Source: Selenomonas sp. AE3005 (GTDB lineage Bacteria > Bacillota > Negativicutes > Selenomonadales > Selenomonadaceae). Taken from it: a DNA stretch of 43,960 nucleotides. Each line of letters opens with the position of its first letter. Position 1 is the stretch's first letter. Positions 12,612 through 20,568 of the stretch are shown here, one piece after another. The stretch covers positions 1-43,960 of the forward strand of contig NZ_CAJODG010000018.1 of assembly GCF_905233635.1 (NCBI RefSeq). The letters run 5' to 3'. The notes below the pieces were generated by a model, which saw only the letters and a program-made list of their open reading frames with translations, did not search any database and had not been told where the DNA came from. The position numbers were made by a program, and so were the translations under genes.

Positions 12612-14615
12612 ATGTTTCACCAAGATAATTACCAGGTGACCCGTCATATCTGCCCCCGTAACTGCTATGACAGCTGCCCCATGCTGGCCTACACCACAGG
12701 TGGCAGAATCGAAAAAATCACCGGCGACAACAGCGTGCCTGGCGCCTCCAGTCATCTCTGCGCCAAAGGAGAACAAATCCTCGCCCAGGTCTACCACCCC
12801 AAACGCATTCTCTATCCCATGCGGCAAAAAAAACGCGGTTCCGGACGCTGGCATAGGATTTCCTGGACTGAGGCCTTTGACCTCATCGCCCAGAAAATCA
12901 TCAGCCTCAAAGAACGCTACGGCTCCACGCTGCCCCTTTGTCTAAACAAGTATTCCGGTAATTTCGGCCTGCTCCACTATGCCCCGGAGGGACTGTTCAA
13001 TTCCCTGGGGCCCACCACACAGGTCTGCGGCACCCCCTGCTTTTCCTCGGGAATTGACGCCCAGCGGCTGGACTTTGGCGGCAACAAGACCATGCCCATA
13101 GAGCAGCTCCGGTACGCCAGGCTCATCATCCTGTGGGGTGTTAATCCTGCCTGGACCTCCATACATACCATGACTGCCATTTATAACGCCAAACAGCAGG
13201 GGGCCAAAGTCATTGTCATCGACCCGGTATACACGGAAACAGCCCACAAGGCCGACTACTACATCCAGCTGCGCCCCGGCAGTGATACAGCCCTGGCCAT
13301 TTTACTGCTGCAAATACTTGATAAGCGGCAGGCACTCCATGTCGATGAACAGCACGTCCTTGGCGCTCAGCCCCTGCTGATGTCTATACGTAAAGCCAGA
13401 CAGGCGGAATTATTGGCCGCCGTTGACCAGCCGCTCGCCACTGTGGAATTTTTAGCCGGTCTTATCGCCGACAGCCAGCCCATGCACATTTGGTGTGGCT
13501 TTGGCCTCCAGCGCCATATTCACGGCGGCCTCACCATCCGGCTGATTGATGTCCTGTCCCTGCTCACCGGCAACATCGGCCTTCCCGGCGGCGGTGTCAA
13601 CTTTGCCGATACCGGCATGTGGGATTTCCCCCAGCCTATCATTGGCAGGCGCCCGGATACCCGTTTCATCAACATCAACAACTTTGCCCATGAACTGCAG
13701 CAACTGACCGACCCGCCAGTAAAATTTCTCTGGGTTGCCTGCCGTGACCCATTGCGGCAGGACATGGCCCTGCGCGATTTACGGGCTGCCTGGCAGGATT
13801 TGGAACTCGTGGTTACAGCCGATAAGTTCATGACCAAAACTGCGCAAATGTCCGATATATTCCTGCCCGTTACGACGGAATTTGAGTCACTTGATGTATT
13901 CGGCGGTTATTTCCGCCATTTTCTGGGTATCAACGAACCGGCCATCCCCCCACGCGGTGACGCCCTCAGTGACCTGGAAATTGCCCGCCGCCTCGCGGTG
14001 CGGCTGAATGACCTGGCCCCCGGCACCAGCAATTTCCCCGTCCATAAAAATGAATCTGAACTGCTGGACGAAGAACTGCCGCCGGAACTCTGCCAACAGA
14101 TGGGCCTGCACAGCTGGCATGATTTATATCAAAAGCCTGCCCTGTTCCCCCATGCTGAGATTCCCTGGCAGGACCACAGCTTTGCCCATACCGATGGTAA
14201 ATTCCACTGCTGCGAGCTGCCCGCTGACCTGCGGCCGCTCCTGCCCTCCAGCGCCTTTCCTTTTCATCTTATAACTCCGCATGTGCAGAGTTATATCAAC
14301 GGCCAGAATCATACCAAGCTGGAAAGCGCCTCTATATATCCTGTGGTTTATATTCATCCGCAACCGGCCCGGGAGCGTGGCCTGACCAACAATCATCCGG
14401 CGATTATGGAAAACGAATATGGCAGCCTGACCGTGACCATAAAGTTCTGTTCCGACCTGGCCTCAGACATCCTTCTCAGCGCTCAGGGTACCAGCCGGCA
14501 TGGCGGCTTAAATGTCCTGAACCCCGGCCGCCCCACAGATTTAGGCAGCCTCAGCACCGGCGCCCCCGGCGTAGCTATCTATGATGTATTTGTAAATATC
14601 CGGACCTTAAGCTGA
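12612..14615 (+). CDS. Molybdopterin-dependent oxidoreductase, DMSO reductase superfamily
   Basis: A 667-residue protein from the ATG at 12612 (AAAGGAG upstream); an open extension to 12546 overlaps the ferredoxin gene and is not used. The N-terminal [4Fe-4S] site is C14, C18, C22, C50 (CPRNCYDSC ... HLCAKG). The family signatures WHRISWTEAFDLIA, ILWGVNPAWT, VIDPVYTETA and LRPGSDTALAI follow, and the C-terminal cofactor domain holds HVQSYINGQNHTK. The metal ligand should lie in CGTPCFSSG (about residue 140), but Ser or Cys cannot be chosen by eye. Without a twin-arginine signal it is cytoplasmic, unlike DmsA. The substrate is unknown; it is short for the family. Confidence 0.85.
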   Translation: MFHQDNYQVTRHICPRNCYDSCPMLAYTTGGRIEKITGDNSVPGASSHLCAKGEQILAQVYHPKRILYPMRQKKRGSGRWHRISWTEAFDLIAQKIISLKERYGSTLPLCLNKYSGNFGLLHYAPEGLFNSLGPTTQVCGTPCFSSGIDAQRLDFGGNKTMPIEQLRYARLIILWGVNPAWTSIHTMTAIYNAKQQGAKVIVIDPVYTETAHKADYYIQLRPGSDTALAILLLQILDKRQALHVDEQHVLGAQPLLMSIRKARQAELLAAVDQPLATVEFLAGLIADSQPMHIWCGFGLQRHIHGGLTIRLIDVLSLLTGNIGLPGGGVNFADTGMWDFPQPIIGRRPDTRFININNFAHELQQLTDPPVKFLWVACRDPLRQDMALRDLRAAWQDLELVVTADKFMTKTAQMSDIFLPVTTEFESLDVFGGYFRHFLGINEPAIPPRGDALSDLEIARRLAVRLNDLAPGTSNFPVHKNESELLDEELPPELCQQMGLHSWHDLYQKPALFPHAEIPWQDHSFAHTDGKFHCCELPADLRPLLPSSAFPFHLITPHVQSYINGQNHTKLESASIYPVVYIHPQPARERGLTNNHPAIMENEYGSLTVTIKFCSDLASDILLSAQGTSRHGGLNVLNPGRPTDLGSLSTGAPGVAIYDVFVNIRTLS

Positions 14616-14632
14616 CACCAGCACCAAAAGGC

Positions 14633-14712
14633 AGCCGGAAGGTGATATCTATCTGCCACTTGGACGGCTGCGCCGTCAACCGCTGCAGAAAGTCCTCACC
14701 TTCCGGCTTTTG
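14633..14712. terminator. Branched two-way terminator
   Basis: AGCCGGAAGGTGA (14633-14645) pairs with TCACCTTCCGGCT (14696-14708), 13 bp, flanked by AAAAG and TTTTG. The 50-base loop holds a second perfect hairpin (14663-14668 with 14672-14677). It lies between convergent genes. Confidence 0.7.
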
Positions 14713-14751
14713 AATCTGCCTTATTAACTTGCAATAGAAAACTTTAATCTA

Positions 14752-15555
14752 TTAGCACAACCCCTGCTCCATAAAGCCGCGAATGGTCTTTATCACGCCA
14801 TGCTCGGCATTGCTTGGTGCCACAAACCGTGCCGCCTCTTTTACCGGCGGAAAAGCATTTTCCATAGCATAGCTGTAATAGGCCGCGCCCATCATTTCTA
14901 TGTCGTTCATATAGTCGCCAAACACCGCACATTCTTCCGGTTTCAGTCCCAGCCGTTTCTGCAAAGCCTTGACAGCCGAGCCCTTGGTCGCGCCCTTATT
15001 GGTCACGTCCACCCAGTAGGCACTGGCCAGCACCACCTGCATGGAATCATAGTACGGTGCAAACAGCGGATAGATTTTTTCTGCCGCGTCCCCATCGGGG
15101 GTAAAAAAGGAAATCTTGATGGGCTCCTCGGGAATATCCTCAAAGCTGTCCACCACTTCCACCAGCCGGAAATATTTTTTCAGCTCAGCCATCTGGTCCT
15201 GCGGCTGCTTATCACGCAGCAGATACACCGTCTCCTTGCCGCAGAGGACATTATAAATACCATCATGGTCATTCATACTGTTAAAGATTTCCGCCGCCAG
15301 CTTATGCTCGATAACGTCAGAAAACAGTTCCTGCCCATGCTGGCGCACGATGGTGCCATTATCGCTGACAAAGATAAATCTGTCCTCATACTTCTTAAAA
15401 CTTTTCAACAACGAAAAATACTGCCGTCCACTGGCCGGGGCAAACTGCACACCACGTTCATGCAGTTCTTCCATTACTGCGTCAAATTCCTCCGGCAGCT
15501 GGCCGTTTTCATCCAGCAAAGTGCCATCCATATCGGACAAAATCAACTTTATCAT
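14752..15555 (-). CDS. HAD-IIB (Cof-type) phosphatase 1
   Basis: A 267-residue protein. Motif I is DMDGTLLDENG at the N-terminus, motif II is ASGRQ, and the C-terminal motifs are KGSAVKALQKRLGL and FGDYMNDIEMM. This is the Cof family, which removes phosphate from sugar phosphates, flavin or similar small molecules. A second Cof gene lies just upstream on the same strand, separated by a terminator. Near the two-component system and importer, sugar phosphates are the likely substrates, but this is inference. Confidence 0.88.
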   Translation of the reverse strand: MIKLILSDMDGTLLDENGQLPEEFDAVMEELHERGVQFAPASGRQYFSLLKSFKKYEDRFIFVSDNGTIVRQHGQELFSDVIEHKLAAEIFNSMNDHDGIYNVLCGKETVYLLRDKQPQDQMAELKKYFRLVEVVDSFEDIPEEPIKISFFTPDGDAAEKIYPLFAPYYDSMQVVLASAYWVDVTNKGATKGSAVKALQKRLGLKPEECAVFGDYMNDIEMMGAAYYSYAMENAFPPVKEAARFVAPSNAEHGVIKTIRGFMEQGLC

Positions 15556-15600
15556 GCAAATCTCCTTATCTCGTACTCATAAACAATACCAAGTATAACA

Positions 15601-15635
15601 AATCCCTGTATACATGTCGATAGTATACAGGGATT
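15601..15635 (-). terminator. Terminator after HAD phosphatase 2
   Basis: A perfect 13-bp stem (15601-15613 with 15623-15635), 7 bases past the stop codon of the upstream gene on the minus strand. Confidence 0.75.
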
Positions 15636-15641
15636 TTTGTC

Positions 15642-16463
15642 TTAAATAATATTGTTAATGGTCCAGGCCAGCAGATGGTCCTCTACCGCACAGCCGACAT
15701 GGTCGGCAATTTTTTTCGTATCGGCATGGGCACCGGCCGCAGCTACACCCACATCCGCGGCGACCAGCATTTCATTGTCATTGAGGTAGTCACCGCAGGC
15801 AATAATTTTTATGCCGGGCAGCTGCTGGCGGATAGCGGCCACCATGGCCCCTTTGGACACACCACGGGCCACAAACTCATAGTAATTATCCTCGGAATAA
15901 AACCCGTTGCCCAGGGCAGCTACGCCCATTTCTGCCGCTAATGCCACATATTTTTCCAAATGTGCATGCTGGTCACAGGCAAAGAATTTAAGCCAGGGCG
16001 TTTTGCCGGTATCAGTCAGTTCCGCCAGTTCCGTATGGGCATAGCGGTAATATTCATGTGGCAGCCGGGGGTCATCATTGGCCGCCGGCGTAATGATATG
16101 GCAGTTATCCGCCGTATAGACCTCCAGACAGGCCTCCGGGAACTCCTGCAGGCACCGCCGGGCAAAGGCCGGCCACCGCTGCTGCTCATCACCGGCGGTC
16201 AGCGGCATGGTTTTCAGCACCTGGCTTTTTTCCCAGTCATACAGCATTGCGCCGTTAAAAAACACCGAGGGCGCATTGATGGGCAGGTCTTTCACATAGC
16301 CTGCTGACGCCTCCGGGGTACGGCCCGTGGCTATGGCAAAACGTCCGCCCTCTTCCACAAACGCCTCTATCGCCTGTCTGTTCTCCTGGGAAATTACACC
16401 GCCCCGGGGAATAAGCGTCCCATCTAAATCCGAAATAATCATTTTTCCTGTATATTTTCCCAT
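15642..16463 (-). CDS. HAD-IIB (Cof-type) phosphatase 2
   Basis: A 273-residue protein. DLDGTLIPRGG (motif I) lies after a short MGKYTGKMIIS start, ATGRTPEA is motif II, KGAMVAAIRQQL gives the lysine of motif III, and CGDYLNDNEML is motif IV. It is a cytosolic phosphatase of the same family as its neighbour but clearly diverged. It begins 26 bases after the response regulator gene, so it is probably the last gene of the two-component operon. That link points to a substrate sensed or imported by the same system. Confidence 0.85.
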   Translation of the reverse strand: MGKYTGKMIISDLDGTLIPRGGVISQENRQAIEAFVEEGGRFAIATGRTPEASAGYVKDLPINAPSVFFNGAMLYDWEKSQVLKTMPLTAGDEQQRWPAFARRCLQEFPEACLEVYTADNCHIITPAANDDPRLPHEYYRYAHTELAELTDTGKTPWLKFFACDQHAHLEKYVALAAEMGVAALGNGFYSEDNYYEFVARGVSKGAMVAAIRQQLPGIKIIACGDYLNDNEMLVAADVGVAAAGAHADTKKIADHVGCAVEDHLLAWTINNII

Positions 16464-16489
16464 AATGACACTCCCAACTAAAATAATAC

Positions 16490-17254
16490 TTACAGCCGTA
16501 TGCCCTCTGTTATTTCCTGCATAAAAGCCTTGGGGGTTGTATGCAGGTACTTCTTAAAGGCCTGCGTAAAGTTTTTGTAATCGCCAAAGCCCGTCTGTTC
16601 AGCTACCTCATAGACGCGCCAGGTACCGGCCTGCAGCATTTCCACCGCCTGCTGCAGGCGGTACTGCACCAACAGGCCGCCGAAAGTCTGGCCCGTTTCC
16701 TCTTTGAGCTTGCGCGACAGATAGCTTGCCGAAACGCCCAGTTCCGCCGCAATAGCCTCACCGCTGAGCCGTCCCTGATAGCCGCCTTCAATGCGTTTGA
16801 GCACCTGCTGTACATAGGGATTGCCCGTATGATAAGCCGCGCGCAGACCTTCATTCCAGGACAGTTCCTCCTGCCCGGCCTGGTCCCTGCCAGCGCTGAT
16901 TTTGGCCAGTGTCTTGGCCAGGTCAGCCTCATTGACCGGTTTTAAGAGGTAATCGCTGACGCCGAGTTTTAGTGCCTGCTGTGCATAGGAAAAATCTGCA
17001 TAGCTGGTCAGATAGACGATTTTGGCAGGATTTTCTGCAGTTTTTAGCGCCTCCGTCATGGCAATGCCATCCATCACCGGCATTTTTATATCCGTCAGCA
17101 CCACGTCCGGCCGGGTGGCAGCAATGACTTGCAGGGCCTCTTTGCCGTTGGCGGCCTCCCCTACGACCTTAGCCCCCAGTTTCAGCCAGTCAATGGTACA
17201 GACCAGGCCGCGGCGGATTATTTCTTCATCTTCAACGATAACCAAATTAAGCAT
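16490..17254 (-). CDS. AraC-type response regulator (YesN/HptR-like)
   Basis: A 254-residue protein from the ATG at 17254, which overlaps the kinase stop by 8 bases (AAGGAG upstream). The receiver domain has acidic pair EDE, phosphorylated Asp55 (VVLTDIKMP) and Lys in YLLKPVN. The C-terminal AraC-type DNA-binding domain has two helix-turn-helix units (IAAELGVSASYLSRKLKEETG and VAEQTGFGDYKNFTQAFKKY). Partner of the kinase encoded just upstream. In Staphylococcus aureus the similar HptSR pair senses hexose phosphates; here the importer genes at 19486-23335 are the likely targets. Confidence 0.88.
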   Translation of the reverse strand: MLNLVIVEDEEIIRRGLVCTIDWLKLGAKVVGEAANGKEALQVIAATRPDVVLTDIKMPVMDGIAMTEALKTAENPAKIVYLTSYADFSYAQQALKLGVSDYLLKPVNEADLAKTLAKISAGRDQAGQEELSWNEGLRAAYHTGNPYVQQVLKRIEGGYQGRLSGEAIAAELGVSASYLSRKLKEETGQTFGGLLVQYRLQQAVEMLQAGTWRVYEVAEQTGFGDYKNFTQAFKKYLHTTPKAFMQEITEGIRL

Positions 17255-18797
17255 GTTCCTGCTCCTTCCTGGCCAAAGGCAGACACAGACGAATCTCCGT
17301 GCCGCCGTCCGGCGGACAATCAATGGTCAGTCCGTATTCCGTACCGTAAATCAGCTGCAGGCGCCGCTGAACATTGAATAAGCCCCGGTGCCCCGTGTTG
17401 TTTTCACTGCCGGCCAGCAGTTTCTGCAATTCCGCCAGCTGTGCCGTGGCTATGCCCTGTCCGGCGTCCTTTACCAGTACCAGCAGCCGGTTATCCCTGA
17501 CCTTTATCCGGAAAACAATCCGCAGCTGCCCCTCGGCATCTTCCCCGTATTTAATGGCATTTTCCAAAAGCGGCTGAAACAACAGCTTGGGTATTAAAGC
17601 CGAACGTGCCAGCGTGTCAATATCAGAGGCAAATTCCAGCCTGTTGCCAAAGCGGTACTGCTGAATCTTCATATAGCTTTCCAGATATTTAATATCTTCC
17701 TGCAGTTCGACCTGCCGGCCGCCGCTGGCTATACTGTAACGCAGCAGCGCCGACAGGGCCATAATCATTTCCGTAGCCGCACTCGGGTCAAGGCGCACCA
17801 TGAATTTTATATTTTCCAGCGTATTAAACAGAAAATGCGGATTAAACTGCGACTCCAGTTCCCGCAGTTCGGCAATGACGGTCAGGTTGTCCACGGCCTG
17901 TGCCGTCAGCTTGCTTTCCCGGGCAATACTGCGCAAAATCAGCGGCACCATGAGCAGCACAGCCAAAAGGATAGCCCCGGCGCCAATCGCATAGCGTATC
18001 AGCAGGTCGGACACGTCCGTAACGGCCTGCAGGTAATACGTCTCCCCGCCAAAAGCCAGTGTCTGTCCGGTAATATAGTATACCCGCTGTCCCGCGGAAA
18101 CCAGACCATTCTGCCCGTAAGCAAAGGGGCGGCGGACTTTGCGGTAACCCACAACATCACCAGCGGCTTTCACCAGTCTGGCATTATCAAGGCTGTCGGC
18201 CAGAATAATCCCCGTGCGTCCGTCACCAGCCAGCTGCTGCAAGTAAGCCGGCGGCAAAACATAAATGAGGAATCCTGCCACCTGCCCCTTAACACAGACC
18301 GCCTGCCCACATAGCAATGCCTGCCCGTACTCACCAGGCAAAAACTCCTGCTGCACAGTCTGCGGCTGGGCGTACAGCCGCGACCACAAGCCCCAGCTAT
18401 GGTCAACAGGCAGTAAGTCAGCCGGCAATGTATCCCGGCTGCCCAGGACAACCTTCCCGGCCGTATCCACCAGAAAAAAATCCACACCCCGCTGGCTGGT
18501 ATCATGATGGAGCCGCCCAAAGGCCGCCGCCCGCATACCCATATCATGTTCCCAGACCGCAAAGTCCGGTACATTGCCCAAAAACTCTGCCTCCACCGCA
18601 GCCCGTTTGGCAAAATCATTGCTGATACCTGTCAGCACATCAGCCGCCAGTTCCCGGCTTTCATGGTTTACGCCCGTGACGGCATAACGCCAGCTGGCCA
18701 GCATGAGCAGTGCCCCCAGTAAAGCCATTATCAGCACAGGCACCAACGCATACCAGGCCAGCGCCCGCTGCAGACGGGACTCAAAATAACGGTGCAT
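17247..18797 (-). CDS. LytS/YesM-type sensor histidine kinase
   Basis: A 516-residue protein. TM1 lies at about 13-36 and TM2 at about 267-290, enclosing an extracytoplasmic sensing domain of about 230 residues with a dCache look (FFLVDTAGKVVLGSRD, GIILADSLDN). The kinase core holds QFNPHFLFNTLENI with phospho-accepting His321, and FQPLLENAIKYG plus DAGQGI for ATP binding. AAAGGAG is 10 bases before the ATG. It has its own promoter (18838-18867), so it is transcribed apart from the importer genes, with the regulator overlapping its end. HptS of S. aureus has a similar layout. Confidence 0.88.
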   Translation of the reverse strand: MHRYFESRLQRALAWYALVPVLIMALLGALLMLASWRYAVTGVNHESRELAADVLTGISNDFAKRAAVEAEFLGNVPDFAVWEHDMGMRAAAFGRLHHDTSQRGVDFFLVDTAGKVVLGSRDTLPADLLPVDHSWGLWSRLYAQPQTVQQEFLPGEYGQALLCGQAVCVKGQVAGFLIYVLPPAYLQQLAGDGRTGIILADSLDNARLVKAAGDVVGYRKVRRPFAYGQNGLVSAGQRVYYITGQTLAFGGETYYLQAVTDVSDLLIRYAIGAGAILLAVLLMVPLILRSIARESKLTAQAVDNLTVIAELRELESQFNPHFLFNTLENIKFMVRLDPSAATEMIMALSALLRYSIASGGRQVELQEDIKYLESYMKIQQYRFGNRLEFASDIDTLARSALIPKLLFQPLLENAIKYGEDAEGQLRIVFRIKVRDNRLLVLVKDAGQGIATAQLAELQKLLAGSENNTGHRGLFNVQRRLQLIYGTEYGLTIDCPPDGGTEIRLCLPLARKEQEHA

Positions 18798-18837
18798 GAG
18801 GGAGGCTCCTTTCGTTTACATTATAAGTTACTACTAC

Positions 18838-18867
18838 ATTATAGCTAAAAAACACTGGCATTTTCAA
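18838..18867 (-). promoter_or_regulatory. Promoter of the two-component operon
   Basis: TTGAAA (18867-18862), 18 bases, TATAAT (18843-18838) on the minus strand, about 40 bases before the kinase start. Confidence 0.6.
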
Positions 18868-18920
18868 GATAATACATGCCGGGGGAGGGGCGTGGGGCAG
18901 CTGCTTTCCGCTTGTCCTTG

Positions 18921-19035
18921 CTGCTAAAATGTTTTTTTGTCCTCATGTAGATGGAAAAATCAAAACTCGCTATCGCTCAAACAGTAGATTTTTGACGATA
19001 ATATTATGGTAGACAAAAAAGCATTTCTTAACGCT
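18921..19035 (-). repeat. Hairpin repeat element, copy 1 (inverted)
   Basis: Outer arms AAATG(T)7GTC (18927-18941) and 19012-19026 pair with one mismatch. An inner stem (about 18954-18961 with 18987-18994) closes a loop that on the minus strand holds TTTGAGCGATAGCGAGTTT. That loop reads the same forwards and backwards. Organised like copy 2 at 19272-19475. Confidence 0.65.
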
Positions 19036-19145
19036 GCAGGGCTGACGCTCCACTGCCAACAGCCCCCGTACCGCCCCCAAGATACTTTTCAGCTAATACC
19101 GCCACCTATCTTCGCTTTTGGGTTGTGCCGGATGACTTGCCATAA

Positions 19146-19262
19146 GCGCAGCGTTTGACCTTGAACGTCAAGAAATTATTTTTGCCATACATAAAACTAT
19201 CGGGAAAAAGCCGTTGTTTGAACGGCAGCAAGCCATTCGGCTTCCTTGACGAGCTGCCGCCA
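19146..19262 (+). repeat. Hairpin repeat element, copy 3 (partial)
   Basis: It starts with GCGCAGCGTTTGACC, 14 of 15 bases as in copy 2, then CGTCAAGAAATTATTTTTGCC, matching the copy 2 left arm in part, an inner AAGCCG/CGGCTT stem and a loop beginning TTGTTTGA. The right outer arm is missing, so it looks like a decayed copy. Confidence 0.5.
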
Positions 19263-19271
19263 GAGTTTCTT

Positions 19272-19475
19272 CACAGCCGGACGGGAAAACTGTTCACAGC
19301 GAAGCGTTTGACCGCTGGCGTTAAGAAACAAATTTTTTCCCATCATAAAAAATAGCACGAAAAGCCAACTGTTTGAGCAACGCGAGTTTTGGCTTTTCGT
19401 GCTATATAAAGGGAAAAAATTTGTTTTAGCCAGCGGTCAAAGCGAAGTCGTGGACAGTTTTCCCGTCCGGCTGTG
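19272..19475. repeat. Hairpin repeat element, copy 2 (204-nt near-continuous hairpin)
   Basis: Four perfect stems stack in order: 19272-19292 with 19455-19475 (21 bp), 19307-19319 with 19429-19441 (13 bp), 19326-19341 with 19411-19426 (16 bp), and 19353-19368 with 19389-19404 (16 bp). The 20-base tip holds CTGTTTGAGCAACGCGAGTT. It ends 10 bases from the stop of the binding-protein gene, so it would form the 3' end of that mRNA. Confidence 0.85.
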
Positions 19476-19485
19476 TCTCGCTTTC

Positions 19486-20529
19486 TTACTGCACGCTGGT
19501 GAAGATATCTTTGAACTTATCCAGCCATGCTTTCTTGTTCTTATTCACAACTTCTTCGTTATCCAAAATGGAGTTAATCTCCGTCTTGGGCAGCAGGCCT
19601 ACCGGTGCTGCTACGTCATCGCGGACACTGCGGCGATGGAGTTTCTGCGTAATGAGCGTCTGTGCTTCCTTACTGGTGATGAAGTCAATGAACTTCTTGG
19701 CATTTTCCATGTGCTTGGCATTCTTGATGATATAAATGCCGTCCGGCTTGGAAATTACGCCTTCCTTCATGTAAACCAGCTTAACCGGCGCACCATCGGC
19801 AACGTATTTAGCGCCGCCTTCTTCAAAAGTCAGGCCCACGGCATATTCACCATCAGCTACGCCTTTATATACAGCGGAGGAACCAGACAGCAGTTTGCCA
19901 TCGAGATTCTTGGCCAGTTTCGTCACATAATCCCAGCCCTTGTCCGGGTCACCTTTACCCATTGCATAGAGCATATTGATAAGGTGTTCATAGGAAGAAG
20001 AAGATTTTGACGGGTCAGCAAAAGCGATACGCCCTTTGAGTGCCGGATTCAGCAGGTCCTCATAACCTTCAACCTTCACATCACCAATCAGATTGGTGTT
20101 AATCATGATAACACTGGGAATATCCGTGAAACGCGTGATAGAACCTTCGACATTCTTGAAATCCTTCTGCACATGGTCCTCATTAACGGAACGATACTCC
20201 TCAAAGAGGGCTGCCTTCGGTTTCATGGTCCCCAGCGAACCGCCCCAGAAGATATCGGCCAAAGGATTTGCTTTTTCCGATTCCACACGTTTCAAAAGCT
20301 CACCAGTACCGGCAGCCACAACTTCCACTTTGATGCCGCTTTGTTTTTCAAACTCCTCCACCAACGGATTGATAAAAGCCAGCGGATGTGGGCAGTAAAT
20401 GACGACTTTGTTTTCATCACTGCCTGCAGATTTGTCTGCCTGCTTGGTGTCCCCACCACCGCAACCGGCAAAACACGTGGTGAGCATTACCGCACCTAAA
20501 AGTCCGGCAATAATTTTTTTCAGCTTCAT
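19486..20529 (-). CDS. Substrate-binding lipoprotein of an AfuA/FbpA/HptA-type ABC importer
   Basis: A 347-residue protein with a lipoprotein signal (MKLKKIIAGLLGAVMLTTCF, lipobox FAGC). The mature protein belongs to the iron-type binding-protein cluster: VVIYCPHPLAFINPLVEEFEKQSGIKVEVV, LADIFWGGS and the FADPSKSSSSYEHL loop. Family members bind Fe(III), but AfuA binds hexose phosphates and HptA senses them. The iron-binding tyrosine pair of FbpA is not evident here; the Ser-rich loop suits a phosphate group. GGGAGG precedes the ATG. Last gene of the leftward importer operon; a 204-nt hairpin follows. Confidence 0.8.
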   Translation of the reverse strand: MKLKKIIAGLLGAVMLTTCFAGCGGGDTKQADKSAGSDENKVVIYCPHPLAFINPLVEEFEKQSGIKVEVVAAGTGELLKRVESEKANPLADIFWGGSLGTMKPKAALFEEYRSVNEDHVQKDFKNVEGSITRFTDIPSVIMINTNLIGDVKVEGYEDLLNPALKGRIAFADPSKSSSSYEHLINMLYAMGKGDPDKGWDYVTKLAKNLDGKLLSGSSAVYKGVADGEYAVGLTFEEGGAKYVADGAPVKLVYMKEGVISKPDGIYIIKNAKHMENAKKFIDFITSKEAQTLITQKLHRRSVRDDVAAPVGLLPKTEINSILDNEEVVNKNKKAWLDKFKDIFTSVQ

Positions 20530-20568
20530 AACGAAACCTCCCTTTGATAAAATATGACGTCATACCAT

